Positions 17,542-25,704 of a stretch of DNA of 64,000 nt are shown piece by piece (positions within the stretch are counted from its first letter, which is position 1; every line of letters starts with the position of its first letter). The position numbers and the translations under genes were made by a program. The DNA comes from Prosthecobacter algae (GTDB lineage: Bacteria; Verrucomicrobiota; Verrucomicrobiia; Verrucomicrobiales; Verrucomicrobiaceae). Location of the stretch: positions 620,001-684,000 of the forward strand of contig NZ_BAABIA010000001.1 of the NCBI RefSeq assembly GCF_039542385.1. The letters run 5' to 3'. The notes below the pieces were generated by a model. That model did no database searches and was not told where the DNA came from. It saw only the letters and a program-made list of their open reading frames with translations.

Positions 17542-18537
17542 TTAGTAGAGAATGACTTTGTATTCGGCCTTCTGCCTGCCGTCTTCCAGGGTGGACAGCA
17601 GATCCGCCGGGATGGGGGGAATCTGGGCATCCAAGATGGCGCGGAGGGTGAGCTCGCGCATGGCCGGGTCGGCATCGCGGGCATCGGAAAGGATGGTGAG
17701 ATCCTGCGGCACGCCCTTCTTGTCCACATAGAAACGGAAGTGGACGTGACCGGTGCCGACATGGGTGCTGGCCTTCAGCATCTCCTGAAATTTCTGCTCG
17801 ATGGCGGACTTGATCTTGGACTCGTAAAGGCCGCGCGGAGTGGCCACGGCATCCACGGCATTTTCACCTTCGCGACTGACGGAGCCCTCGGACTTGCTCA
17901 TGCGGTCAAAGGCGGAGAAGTCGTCTTCGTCCGTGGGGTTCGTCATCAGCGGCGGGGTGTCCTCCGGGATGCGCACCTGGAGCTTGGCGGCGGGGGCCTG
18001 GGAGTCTTCGGCTTTGCGCACCTCCAGGGGCAGGCGGTTTTGGTCGGCGGGCATGTTTTCCGCCTCCGCTTTGGCGATCAGGTCGGGCAGGGGAGAGGCC
18101 GGCTTTGGCTGCGGCTTGGGGGTGAGGCTGCCGTCCTGATGCTCGCTGTTGTTGAGCTGGGGTTTGACGTCGGTGCGGCCATCCAGCGTGGGCATGGGCA
18201 GGGCGGTGGAGGTGGTGGGCGGCAGCATGCTGGCGGCCACGGTATTGCGGTCGGACTGGAATTGGGCGTTCTGGGGCGCGGTGGCCACGGCCTCATTCTG
18301 GGTCGTTTTGATGAAGAACTCCGGCGGCGGCGTGAGGGGTGGCGGTTCCGGGATGATCTGATCTGGAAAGATCAGCGTGACTTCGGGGATCTCTTCGACG
18401 GCCACTTTTTCTTCCGCCGCAAAATTCCGCCCAGCCTGGCTGCTGATGCCCCAGACGATGAGCAGCAGCAACAGGGCATGAATCGCCACGGAACCGGCGA
18501 TGCCTGTTTGGAGATGCCTGTCGAGGGTGAGGGTCAC
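17542..18537 (-). CDS. tonB: TonB-family energy transducer
   Basis: A 331-residue protein with an N-terminal membrane anchor (AGSVAIHALLLLLIVWGI, residues ~13-30, with the conserved Ser-x3-His pattern), a long Pro/Glu/Lys-rich periplasmic region (EPPPLTPPPEFF, TPKPQPKPASPLPD) and a C-terminal TonB-like domain from about residue 245 (SKIKSAIEQKFQEM, GHVHFRFYVDKKGVPQDL, LRAILDAQIPPIP). Length is above the classical 240 because of the extended linker. First gene of tonB-exbB-exbD. The client receptor is not in this window. The 190 bp upstream contain no clear promoter. Confidence 0.88.
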   Translation of the reverse strand: MTLTLDRHLQTGIAGSVAIHALLLLLIVWGISSQAGRNFAAEEKVAVEEIPEVTLIFPDQIIPEPPPLTPPPEFFIKTTQNEAVATAPQNAQFQSDRNTVAASMLPPTTSTALPMPTLDGRTDVKPQLNNSEHQDGSLTPKPQPKPASPLPDLIAKAEAENMPADQNRLPLEVRKAEDSQAPAAKLQVRIPEDTPPLMTNPTDEDDFSAFDRMSKSEGSVSREGENAVDAVATPRGLYESKIKSAIEQKFQEMLKASTHVGTGHVHFRFYVDKKGVPQDLTILSDARDADPAMRELTLRAILDAQIPPIPADLLSTLEDGRQKAEYKVILY

Positions 18538-18728
18538 AGGAAACTCCTACCATGCGCAAGCTGCGGCGGGAAGCAACCTTTTGGAAAGGCCCCATGCGGA
18601 CAACCTTGGGAAAGCGGACGTGGCTCTGGCAGGGTTTCTCCCAGGCAGAGTGGCCCGGGGAGGCCGAAGTTTTTTCTTCCACGCGGCGCAGCCTGTGTTA
18701 TGAGGCCGTGGTTCCATCTTCCGATTCC

Positions 18729-19100
18729 ATGAAACTCTCCCTTCTGTCCCTGGTCGTATTGTCCCTCGCCTTTGTCTCAAGCTGCAGCACGGAGGAGCGC
18801 GATGGGCGCAAGTATTACGGTGCCAGCACCCCGCTGCAGAGCCGCATGGGCGTGCAGTTTGTGCGTGTGAAGACCACCAACCCCGAGCCAGCCCCGGCCA
18901 CAGCTCCCGCAGCGGAAGGTCGTGTATCAGACGGCACCCTCTTTGGCAGCTTCGTGGGCAACAGCGACGAGCCTGCTGGCCTGCTGGACCGCAACCAGAC
19001 CCCGGATGAACCCGGAGCCGAGTACCGCATCCACGCCCAGCAGTCCCCCAACCCGCTGGAAAGCCGCATGGGCGTGCGCGTCTCCCGCCGGAAGAAGTAA
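18729..19100 (+). CDS. Small lipoprotein with a duplicated SRMGV motif
   Basis: A 123-residue lipoprotein: signal MKLSLLSLVVLSLAFVSSC with the lipobox Cys at residue 19. The mature chain is low in predicted structure, Pro/Ala-rich in the middle, and contains two copies of a short motif, LQSRMGVQFV (~residues 36-45) and LESRMGVRVS (~110-119), framing it. No family recognised. I start at ATG 18729 because the open frame upstream lacks protein-like composition. Its stop codon lies in a perfect GTAAGC-GG-GCTTAC palindrome shared with the stop of the convergent DUF456 gene. Confidence 0.7.
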   Translation: MKLSLLSLVVLSLAFVSSCSTEERDGRKYYGASTPLQSRMGVQFVRVKTTNPEPAPATAPAAEGRVSDGTLFGSFVGNSDEPAGLLDRNQTPDEPGAEYRIHAQQSPNPLESRMGVRVSRRKK

Positions 19101-19106
19101 GCGGGC

Positions 19107-19655
19107 TTACCACCAGAGGGCATCGATCAGCACCGTCGCGACCATGGCGATGCTGATGCCCAGCCGGGCGATGAGCCCGACGCCGGTGCCCAGCAGCGTG
19201 CCCCAGGTGGACTTCACCGCCGGGGCCATGCGCTTTTTGGCAAAGACCAGCTCAAACAACAGCCCGCCCGCCAGAGGGCCGACGATGAAACCCAGCGGGG
19301 CGAAGAACAGCCCCACGATGCCGCCGACAAAAACTCCGGCGATACCCCAGCGACTGGCACCAAACCAGCGTGCGCCCATGGCCCCTGCCGCCATATCCAC
19401 CACGTAGGCCAGCACCAGGAGGATGGACAGCAACACGATGCCCTGCCAGCTCATGGCGGATTCCGGCCGCAGAAAGGTGTGCAGGATGCCGGCGATGAAG
19501 ATCAAAAACGGGCCCGGCAGCAGCGGTACGACGGAGCCGATGACGCCGACAAAAAGCAGGCAGCCGGTGAGCATCCACACGCCCATGACCTCAAACGGGA
19601 TGCTGGTGAAAAACTGGGCCAAGGCATCCCAGGAGGAGGTGAGCCAATCAATCAT
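19107..19655 (-). CDS. DUF456 family membrane protein
   Basis: About 182 residues with several membrane segments. The family core GVIGSVVPLLPGPFLIFIAGILHTF is present, as are VVDMAAGAMGARWFGASRWG and GGIVGLFFAPLGFIVGPLAGGLLFEL, which match DUF456. Function is unknown; members are small Gly-rich integral membrane proteins. I start at ATG 19655 (MIDWLTSSW), which overlaps the nitroreductase stop by eight bases (ATGATTGA), suggesting coupled translation; an earlier ATG at 19679 would extend 32 bases into that gene. Confidence 0.85.
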   Translation of the reverse strand: MIDWLTSSWDALAQFFTSIPFEVMGVWMLTGCLLFVGVIGSVVPLLPGPFLIFIAGILHTFLRPESAMSWQGIVLLSILLVLAYVVDMAAGAMGARWFGASRWGIAGVFVGGIVGLFFAPLGFIVGPLAGGLLFELVFAKKRMAPAVKSTWGTLLGTGVGLIARLGISIAMVATVLIDALWW

Positions 19656-20247
19656 GATGCCAGGAGATTTTGGTTTCAACGGGTTGCCGCATACTGCGTG
19701 GCCAGTTCAGCCCGGCCTTCGGCCAACCGAGGTACATCAGGCCCACACAGCGGTCTTCTGGTCGGATGCCTAACCAAGTTTGAAACTCTGCCGTGTCTAG
19801 CAGCGGCGGGGAGGACCAGAAGGAGCCCAGCCCGGCGGCGGTGGCGCTGAGCATGAGGTTTTGCAGGGCGCAGGAGATGGCCTCCAGTTCCTCCTGCACG
19901 GGGATCTTTGCCCCGCCATTGCGCTGCATCACGCAGGCGATGATGACGGGGGCCAGCAAAGGGTTATCCCCCATTTTTTTCAGCTTGTCCTCGCGGAACT
20001 CGGCGGCGGGCGTGGTCTGCTGGTAGAGGCTGCGCAGGCTGTCCGCCAGCCCCTGCCGGGCGGCCCCGCTGAAGACGTGGAAGTGCCAGGGTTCCGTCAG
20101 GCCATGATTGGGGGCCCAGGTGGCGTTCTCGATCAGCTCCGTCAAAAGCGCCGCATCCACGGGCCGCGCCGCATCCATGTCCACCGGCTTGATGGAACGA
20201 CGATGGCGGATCAAAGTGGTGGTGTCAGTCAGGGAGGGCAAACTCAT
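19648..20247 (-). CDS. Nitroreductase family protein (YdjA-like)
   Basis: A 199-residue flavoprotein-type oxidoreductase. N-terminal RHRRSIKP (FMN phosphate-binding Arg residues), NATWAPNHGLTEPWHF, and C-terminal AISCALQNLMLSATAAGLGSFWSS plus VGLMYLGWPK match the compact YdjA group of nitroreductases. Likely uses FMN and NAD(P)H; physiological substrate unknown. Overlaps the DUF456 gene and probably forms an operon with it. Confidence 0.87.
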   Translation of the reverse strand: MSLPSLTDTTTLIRHRRSIKPVDMDAARPVDAALLTELIENATWAPNHGLTEPWHFHVFSGAARQGLADSLRSLYQQTTPAAEFREDKLKKMGDNPLLAPVIIACVMQRNGGAKIPVQEELEAISCALQNLMLSATAAGLGSFWSSPPLLDTAEFQTWLGIRPEDRCVGLMYLGWPKAGLNWPRSMRQPVETKISWHHD

Positions 20248-20426
20248 GCCGGGTAGAGTAGGATGGGGACGCGCAAACGTCCACTGCGGGCTGGTAAATC
20301 GAAGCCACGAGACCGCGTGGATGTCTGTGTCTCGGGGGAGGGCTGGTAATTCAGAATGTCATCGTTTTGTGCAAAGGTCCGTGGCATCCGCAGTTGACGG
20401 GTCTTTCTGGAGGACTAGCGTTCGAC

Positions 20427-20656
20427 ATGAAGAATGCGTATGACGAAGCCATTGATTTTCTGGCGGGAGGCGTGACGCCTGCGTCATTGATTGAGTTTCG
20501 GCCCAGCGAAGAAGCCCGCGCCCGATTTGAGGATTTGATCGCCAAAGAAAGACCGTGGGACTGTTGCCGGAAGAAACCGAGGAACTGGATCGGATGATGG
20601 AAATTGAGCGGCTGCTGAATTTGGCTAAAGCCAAGGCTCGCAGCAATTTGCGGTGA
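20427..20656 (+). pseudogene. Short acidic helical protein gene, frameshifted
   Basis: The ATG at 20427 (GGAGG about 15 bases upstream) opens a frame reading MKNAYDEAIDFLAGGVTP, then ASLIEFRPSEEARARFEDLI. Near 20553 (AAAGAAAGACCG) the coding sense moves to another frame, which reads VGLLPEETEELDRMMEIERL, then LNLAKAKARSNLR and stops with TGA at 20654-20656. A single missing base would join the parts into a ~76-residue acidic helical protein; as given the first frame stops at 20595-20597. Such small standalone proteins are frequent in Verrucomicrobia and can resemble antitoxins, but I cannot assign a family. Either a true frameshift or a sequencing error. Confidence 0.6.
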
Positions 20657-20716
20657 GAGGCTCAATCGATTCTCGTCCATGAGCGGAAGCTGGATCTTCC
20701 TACGGACTCGGCCCCC

Positions 20717-21631
20717 TTACGCTCCCCAAAGAATCTCCACCTGCTGCTTGTGCTGGTCGTGGGCGGGATTGAGGGCGCGGAGCTCGAAGACGAGTTTCTC
20801 TGGTGTGGCGTAGGCGATCACCCAGCCGTTGGGGCGGTCAGCACCAAAGGTGTAGGCCACAGGCGGCAGGTTGATGAGGTGGATGCCGGTGGCTTCGTGG
20901 CGGGACTGGGACCAGTTGTGCGTGTGGCCATAGACGAAGGCCTTCACTTTTTTGTGCTTGCCCAGCACCTGGAACATGGCGTCGCTGTCCATCATGCCGG
21001 TGTGCTTCTGGCCTTCTCCCGTGAGCGGCTGCTGGGGATTGTGATGGGCCATGACGACGGTGGGTTTGGCGGGCAGGCTGGCGAGTGTGCGGTCCAGCCA
21101 GCCGCGCTGCAGATCCCCCAGCACGCCGGGGGTTTTGTTCACCTCATCCAGCGTATCCAGCAGCACCCAGTTCATGGTGGCGCTGGAGAAAACGCTGACG
21201 TGTTTTCCCTCCACGGGCCGTGGGTCCTGCACGCTGGTCATGGCGGCGGTGAAGTTTTTGCGGTCGTCGTGATTGCCCAGGGTGCAGTGCACGGCCAGCC
21301 CGGCCTCGCGCAGGGGCTGGATGAGGCTGACGAAGGTATCGTAGTCGGAGGCCTGGCCACTGAGGTAGGCGCAGTCGCCATTGACGAAGACGCCGTAAGG
21401 TTTGCTGCCTAGCTTCAGCACCTGGTTGGCACAGCGGGTGAGGTTATCCCCCATGATGACACCCCGGGCCTCGGCCTTGGGATCGGTGGCGATGTGGGTG
21501 TCTGAAAACAGCACCCAGGACTCGGTGGCAGTGTTTTTGTCAGCCGCAGCCGCCCAGGTCGGGGCCAGGGCAGCAGCGAGGCTACCTTTGATCCATTGGC
21601 GACGGCTGAGGGCGGGCAGAGTGATAGGCAT
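20717..21631 (-). CDS. Tat-exported metallophosphoesterase
   Basis: A 304-residue calcineurin-like phosphoesterase with a twin-arginine signal (SRRQWIKGSLAAALAPTWA, residues ~9-27). The five metal-site blocks are in order: FSDTHIA, NGDCAYLSG, LGNHDDR, MAHHNPQQ and YGHTHNW. It should be a periplasmic or surface phosphodiesterase or phosphatase, with no substrate visible. A second Tat-exported member with different spacing lies at 58283-59200. Convergent with the frameshifted small gene; 135 bp separate its start from fhs. Confidence 0.88.
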   Translation of the reverse strand: MPITLPALSRRQWIKGSLAAALAPTWAAAADKNTATESWVLFSDTHIATDPKAEARGVIMGDNLTRCANQVLKLGSKPYGVFVNGDCAYLSGQASDYDTFVSLIQPLREAGLAVHCTLGNHDDRKNFTAAMTSVQDPRPVEGKHVSVFSSATMNWVLLDTLDEVNKTPGVLGDLQRGWLDRTLASLPAKPTVVMAHHNPQQPLTGEGQKHTGMMDSDAMFQVLGKHKKVKAFVYGHTHNWSQSRHEATGIHLINLPPVAYTFGADRPNGWVIAYATPEKLVFELRALNPAHDQHKQQVEILWGA

Positions 21632-21766
21632 GGTGAAAAGGGGCAGTGAATTTCAGCAAAACGCTAGCGAGTGGCGGTCTCACTGGCAAGACAGCAGGGC
21701 TACGTTTGGAAATCGCTCTTTCCTTTCATGTTTCGCTTGGCATGATCGCCGCACTCACTCCCACGC

Positions 21767-23383
21767 ATGGCCCCTGAAATCTCTGAAGTCGCCCGTTCTC
21801 TTGGCATCTCCGACGACCACCTTTCCCTCTTCGGACGGGACAAGGCCAAAGTCTCCCTGAAGGCGCTGGAGAATCCGAAACATCAGGGCAAGCTCATCCT
21901 CGTTTCCGCCATCACGCCCACCCCGGCAGGCGAAGGCAAGACGACGATGTCCATCGGCCTGGCCCAGGGGCTGAAAAAGATTGGCCAGAGTGTCGCCCTG
22001 GCGCTGCGGCAGCCCTCCATGGGCCCGGTGTTTGGCCGGAAGGGCGGTGCCACGGGCGGCGGCAAAAGCACGGTGCAGCCCGCCGAGTCCATCAACCTGC
22101 ATTTCACGGGTGATTTTCATGCCATCACCAGCGCGCACAACCTGCTGTCCTCGGTGATCGATAACCAACTGTTCAACCAGCAGACCCGCCTGCGCCCTGA
22201 GGGCGTGCTGTGGAAACGGGTGATGGATGTGAATGACCGCGCCCTGCGCAGCATCCACACGGGCGTGGGCAAGGCGACGGAGCGCAGCAGCGGCTTTGAC
22301 ATCACAGCGGCCTCGGAAGTCATGGCCATCCTGTGCCTGTCTGAATCCCTGGCGGATCTGCGCGAGCGGCTGGACCGCATCGTCATTGGCTTCACGCCAG
22401 AGGGCGAGCCGGTCTTTGCCAAAGAGTGCCACATCACCGGCGCTCTCCTGGCGCTGCTGCGGGATGCGCTGCAGCCGAATCTGGTGCAGTCGGTGGAAGG
22501 CGTGCCCGCTTTTCTCCACGGGGGGCCGTTTGCCAACATCGCCCACGGTTGCAATTCTGTGCTGGCCACGCGCATGGCCCTGGCCCATGCCGACTATGCG
22601 GTGACGGAGGCCGGTTTCGCCTTTGATCTGGGCGGCGAAAAGTTCATGCACATCAAATGCCGCCAATCTGGTTTGCGTCCCGAGGCCATCGTCATCGTGG
22701 CCACCGTGCGCGCGCTGAAGATGCATGGCGGTGTGGAGTTGGACAGCCTCACCCAGCCAGATCCCACCGCGCTTTCTCGCGGTCTAGAAAACCTGGCCGC
22801 GCACCTGGACAGCGCGGCGCAGTTTGGCCGCCCGGTCATTGTCGCCATCAACAAATTCACCAACGACAGCGCGGAGGAGATCGCCCTCGTGCATGAGTTC
22901 TGCCAGGCGCGCGGCGTGCCCTGTGCCACGGCAGATGTCTTTGGCCAAGGCGGCGACGGAGCCATCGAGCTAGCGCAAAAGGTCCTCGCAGCCCTGCCAG
23001 CGGAGTCCACGCCGATGCCCTTCCTCTACGATGCCCACGCACCCGTGGAGGAAAAGCTGCACGCCATCGCCACCCGCGTTTATGGCGCCGCCGGCGTGAC
23101 GCTGACGGATGCGGCGAAGGAAAAATTGGCGCTGTTTACCCGCAACCACTTCGGCCACCTGCCGCTGTGCATGGCCAAAACGCAAAACTCGCTCTCCGAC
23201 GATGCGAAGAAACTGGGCCGCCCGCGCGGCTTTACCATCACCGTGCGCGACTTCGAAATCGCCCACGGGGCCGGTTTCCTCGTCGCCCTCACCGGCACCA
23301 TGATGCGCATGCCCGCCCTGCCTAAAGTGCCAGCGGCGGAGCGCATCCAAGTCACCGAAGACGGGGTGATCCGAGGGATTTAG
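21767..23383 (+). CDS. fhs: Formate-tetrahydrofolate ligase
   Basis: ATP-dependent synthesis of 10-formyl-THF from formate and THF. Motifs: ITPTPAGEGKTTMSIGLAQG (P-loop region, residues ~45-64), ALRQPSMGPVFGRKGGATGGG, LHFTGDFHAITSAHNLL, FDITAASEVMAILCL and GFTITVRDF. The 538-residue length is near the usual ~555. In an aerobe it supplies one-carbon units rather than acetogenesis; that role is inferred. The nucleotidyltransferase gene follows after 55 bp on the same strand. Confidence 0.96.
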   Translation: MAPEISEVARSLGISDDHLSLFGRDKAKVSLKALENPKHQGKLILVSAITPTPAGEGKTTMSIGLAQGLKKIGQSVALALRQPSMGPVFGRKGGATGGGKSTVQPAESINLHFTGDFHAITSAHNLLSSVIDNQLFNQQTRLRPEGVLWKRVMDVNDRALRSIHTGVGKATERSSGFDITAASEVMAILCLSESLADLRERLDRIVIGFTPEGEPVFAKECHITGALLALLRDALQPNLVQSVEGVPAFLHGGPFANIAHGCNSVLATRMALAHADYAVTEAGFAFDLGGEKFMHIKCRQSGLRPEAIVIVATVRALKMHGGVELDSLTQPDPTALSRGLENLAAHLDSAAQFGRPVIVAINKFTNDSAEEIALVHEFCQARGVPCATADVFGQGGDGAIELAQKVLAALPAESTPMPFLYDAHAPVEEKLHAIATRVYGAAGVTLTDAAKEKLALFTRNHFGHLPLCMAKTQNSLSDDAKKLGRPRGFTITVRDFEIAHGAGFLVALTGTMMRMPALPKVPAAERIQVTEDGVIRGI

Positions 23384-23438
23384 GGGCGAAATAACAACAT
23401 CCATTTGCACCGGCCTTCCTCCTGCTTACAGGCCGCGC

Positions 23439-24368
23439 GTGCAAAAAGCTTTCGTACTCGGTGCAGGTCTGGGTGAGCGGTTGCGTCCTCTCACGGCGCA
23501 ATTGCCCAAGCCGCTCATTCCGGTCTTCCATCAGCCGCTCATCACCTATGCCTTCGATCACCTGCGGGCCGCCGGCGTGCGGAGCTTTGTGGTGAACACG
23601 CACCACATCCCCGAAGCCTATGCGGAAGCTTTCCCTGAGGGTCAACATGCGGGGGCGCCCATCGCCTTTCGCAACGAGAGCCCGGTGCGTCTGGAAACAG
23701 CCGGGGGCATCGCCAATGTGCGCGACTTGCTGAATGAGGGGCCCTTCATCGTTTACAATGGCGACATCCTCACGGACCTGCCTTTGCAACCGCTGCTGAA
23801 GGAGCATCAGGACAAGGGCAATCTGGTGACGCTGGTGCTTCGTAGCCAGGGCCCGGCGCTTCACCTTTCGTATGATGAAAAAACGGGGCTGGTGACGGAC
23901 ATCCGCAACAAGTTAGGCACGGGCAGTGAAGGTGAATACCTTTTCACCGGCATCTATGCCTGCCAGCCGGAGATTCATGAGTGGCTGACGCCCGGCAAGG
24001 TGGAATCCGTGATCCCCATCTTCCTGCGCATGATCCAGGAAGGCGCACGACTCGGCGCGGTGGTCATTGATGACGGCCAGTGGTGGGATCTCGGCAGCCG
24101 TGCGGCGTATCTGGAGGCGCACCAGGCCCTGCATCAGCTCGGCACCGCCCCCGCACCGGCCATCCACCCCACCGCGCAGGTTTCACCCGAGGCGACTCTT
24201 CGTGGGCTGAATGTCATCGGGCCAGGGGCCGTGGTGGAAGCGGGCGCTGTGCTGGAGGACTGCATCCTCTGGCCGGAGGCCGTGGTGGCGGGCGGGGCAA
24301 ACCTGAAGCAGTGCATCGTTCGCAGCGGCATCCGGGCCGAGGGGACGCACGCGGGCACGGATCTCTGA
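23439..24368 (+). CDS. Sugar-1-phosphate nucleotidyltransferase (MurU/GMP-type)
   Basis: A 309-residue nucleotidyltransferase: N-terminal VLGAGLGERLRPLTAQLPKPLIPV (signature GxGxRLxPLT...PKP), FIVYNGDILTDLP (metal-binding Asp), YLFTGIYACQPEI and a C-terminal hexapeptide-repeat-like tail (IHPTAQVSPEATLRGLNVIG, then GPGAVVEAGAVLEDC). This arrangement fits MurNAc-1-P uridylyltransferase or mannose-1-P guanylyltransferase relatives; the sugar is not resolved. The start is GTG at 23439 with Met-Gln-Lys-Ala-Phe at the expected N-terminus. It converges with the haem c membrane protein gene, with the stops one base apart. Confidence 0.85.
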   Translation: MQKAFVLGAGLGERLRPLTAQLPKPLIPVFHQPLITYAFDHLRAAGVRSFVVNTHHIPEAYAEAFPEGQHAGAPIAFRNESPVRLETAGGIANVRDLLNEGPFIVYNGDILTDLPLQPLLKEHQDKGNLVTLVLRSQGPALHLSYDEKTGLVTDIRNKLGTGSEGEYLFTGIYACQPEIHEWLTPGKVESVIPIFLRMIQEGARLGAVVIDDGQWWDLGSRAAYLEAHQALHQLGTAPAPAIHPTAQVSPEATLRGLNVIGPGAVVEAGAVLEDCILWPEAVVAGGANLKQCIVRSGIRAEGTHAGTDL

Positions 24369-24369
24369 T

Positions 24370-25704
24370 TCACGGCACCTTGCCTTTCTCCAGCATCAGC
24401 TCGGCGATCTTGCGCAGACTGGCCTCGCCCAGGTGGGCAAAGGGGGGCATCTGTGGCATCTCGGGGCGCTTCTTTCCAGGGGCCATGGCCCAGGTGACAA
24501 TGCCTTCAGGATTGCCCGCGTAGATTTGGGCGATCTCCGTCAGCGGCGGACCCACGAGTTTGGTGTTAGGCGCATGGCAGGCGGCGCAGTTCATGAAGAG
24601 CTGATGGGCATCCGGTTCTGCGGGGGCAGGTTTGCCAGCCTGGGCTTTTTGAAATTCCGCCAGGGCGGCGGCATAACTTTGAGTGCGTTCTTGAATCGCC
24701 GCCTGATGCGGGCGCAGCGCGGCCTCACGGTACACGTGGCGACCACTGCCCATACCGAGGACGACGACGGTGAAGAGCGCGCAGATCCACCCGTAATGAC
24801 GGCCGATTTGTTCGTCGCTGGCTCGCAGTTCGAGGGTGAGCACCATCAGCGTCAGCAGTCCCACGGCGGCACCGGAAAAGATGATGGCATAAAGCTGCGG
24901 GGTGATACCGGCGGCAGGCAGCGTGAAAAGCAGCAGGGGGCCGAAGCCGAACTGCGCCATTGTGACGAGCGCCGTCACGCGGTAAAAAATGCGCCGGAGC
25001 TCGGGACGGGCGAAGCCGGGCAGGTGGCTGAGGTCCGAGGACTTGCGGCCAAACCAACCCGCGAGAAACAGCCCCGTCATGGCGATGCTGGCGGCCATGA
25101 AATGCAGGTAACGCGGCAGCACATTGCCGATGCGCAGACTGGAGAAGAAGCCGCGCACCTTTTCCCATTCGCTCGGGAAGAGCATGAGGTTGATATTGGC
25201 CAGGAAGATCAGCGGGATGAACAGGAACAGCAGCATGGCGGCGATGCCGATGGCGTGGTGCAGCGTTTTCTTCGGGCCCTGCGCCCAGCGATCCCAGGTG
25301 TACTTGTGCAGGTAGGTCAGCAGAAAGGCCACCGTCACCAGCGGGACGATCATCAGCCAGGCATGGCCCGTGAGGGCATTGGCGGAATACCATTGCATCG
25401 TATAGACCAGATTGATGCACAGCAGCGGCCCGATGCCCATCACCACGGCGAGGCTTTTATTCACGGTCACTGTCTTGGCGATCGCGTGCGCCAGGGTGTC
25501 CCAGCGTTGGCGCTTGCGGCCCAGCCATTCCGCCACCACCACGAGGATGGAGCCGCCCACCATGAGGTTCACAAACAGGATGTGGACCAGGAAGAAAAGG
25601 ACGAGCAGGGTCTTGAGCAAACCCTCGGGCAGGGGCAGTGGCAGCGGGAGATCGCGAGGGATGGGGGTATTGGCTAACAAAAAGGAGAGAGTCATAAAGG
25701 TCAT
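24370..25704 (-). CDS. Membrane subunit of a bd-like complex with C-terminal haem c
   Basis: A 444-residue protein with about eight membrane helices (residues ~28-320) and a C-terminal monohaem cytochrome c domain: CAACH at 373-377, later MPQMPPF offering a distal Met. Several helices contain histidines in the hydrophobic core (FFLVHILFVNLMVGG, PRYLHFMAA), suitable for haem b. It overlaps the preceding gene by four bases (ATGA), so both are surely subunits of one complex. The helical pattern resembles CydA-type rather than NorB or caa3 proteins, which I take as distant cytochrome bd superfamily kinship. Signal-less N-terminus; the haem c domain should face the periplasm. Could also be described simply as a c-type cytochrome. 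Confidence 0.75.
   Translation of the reverse strand: MTFMTLSFLLANTPIPRDLPLPLPLPEGLLKTLLVLFFLVHILFVNLMVGGSILVVVAEWLGRKRQRWDTLAHAIAKTVTVNKSLAVVMGIGPLLCINLVYTMQWYSANALTGHAWLMIVPLVTVAFLLTYLHKYTWDRWAQGPKKTLHHAIGIAAMLLFLFIPLIFLANINLMLFPSEWEKVRGFFSSLRIGNVLPRYLHFMAASIAMTGLFLAGWFGRKSSDLSHLPGFARPELRRIFYRVTALVTMAQFGFGPLLLFTLPAAGITPQLYAIIFSGAAVGLLTLMVLTLELRASDEQIGRHYGWICALFTVVVLGMGSGRHVYREAALRPHQAAIQERTQSYAAALAEFQKAQAGKPAPAEPDAHQLFMNCAACHAPNTKLVGPPLTEIAQIYAGNPEGIVTWAMAPGKKRPEMPQMPPFAHLGEASLRKIAELMLEKGKVP

Noticed and set aside
16849..18732. A 627-codon open frame antisense to the tonB-exbB-exbD operon
   Set aside because: It is a by-product of GC-biased codon use; its sequence is His/Gly-rich and lacks domains, while the opposite strand carries three complete overlapping family members.
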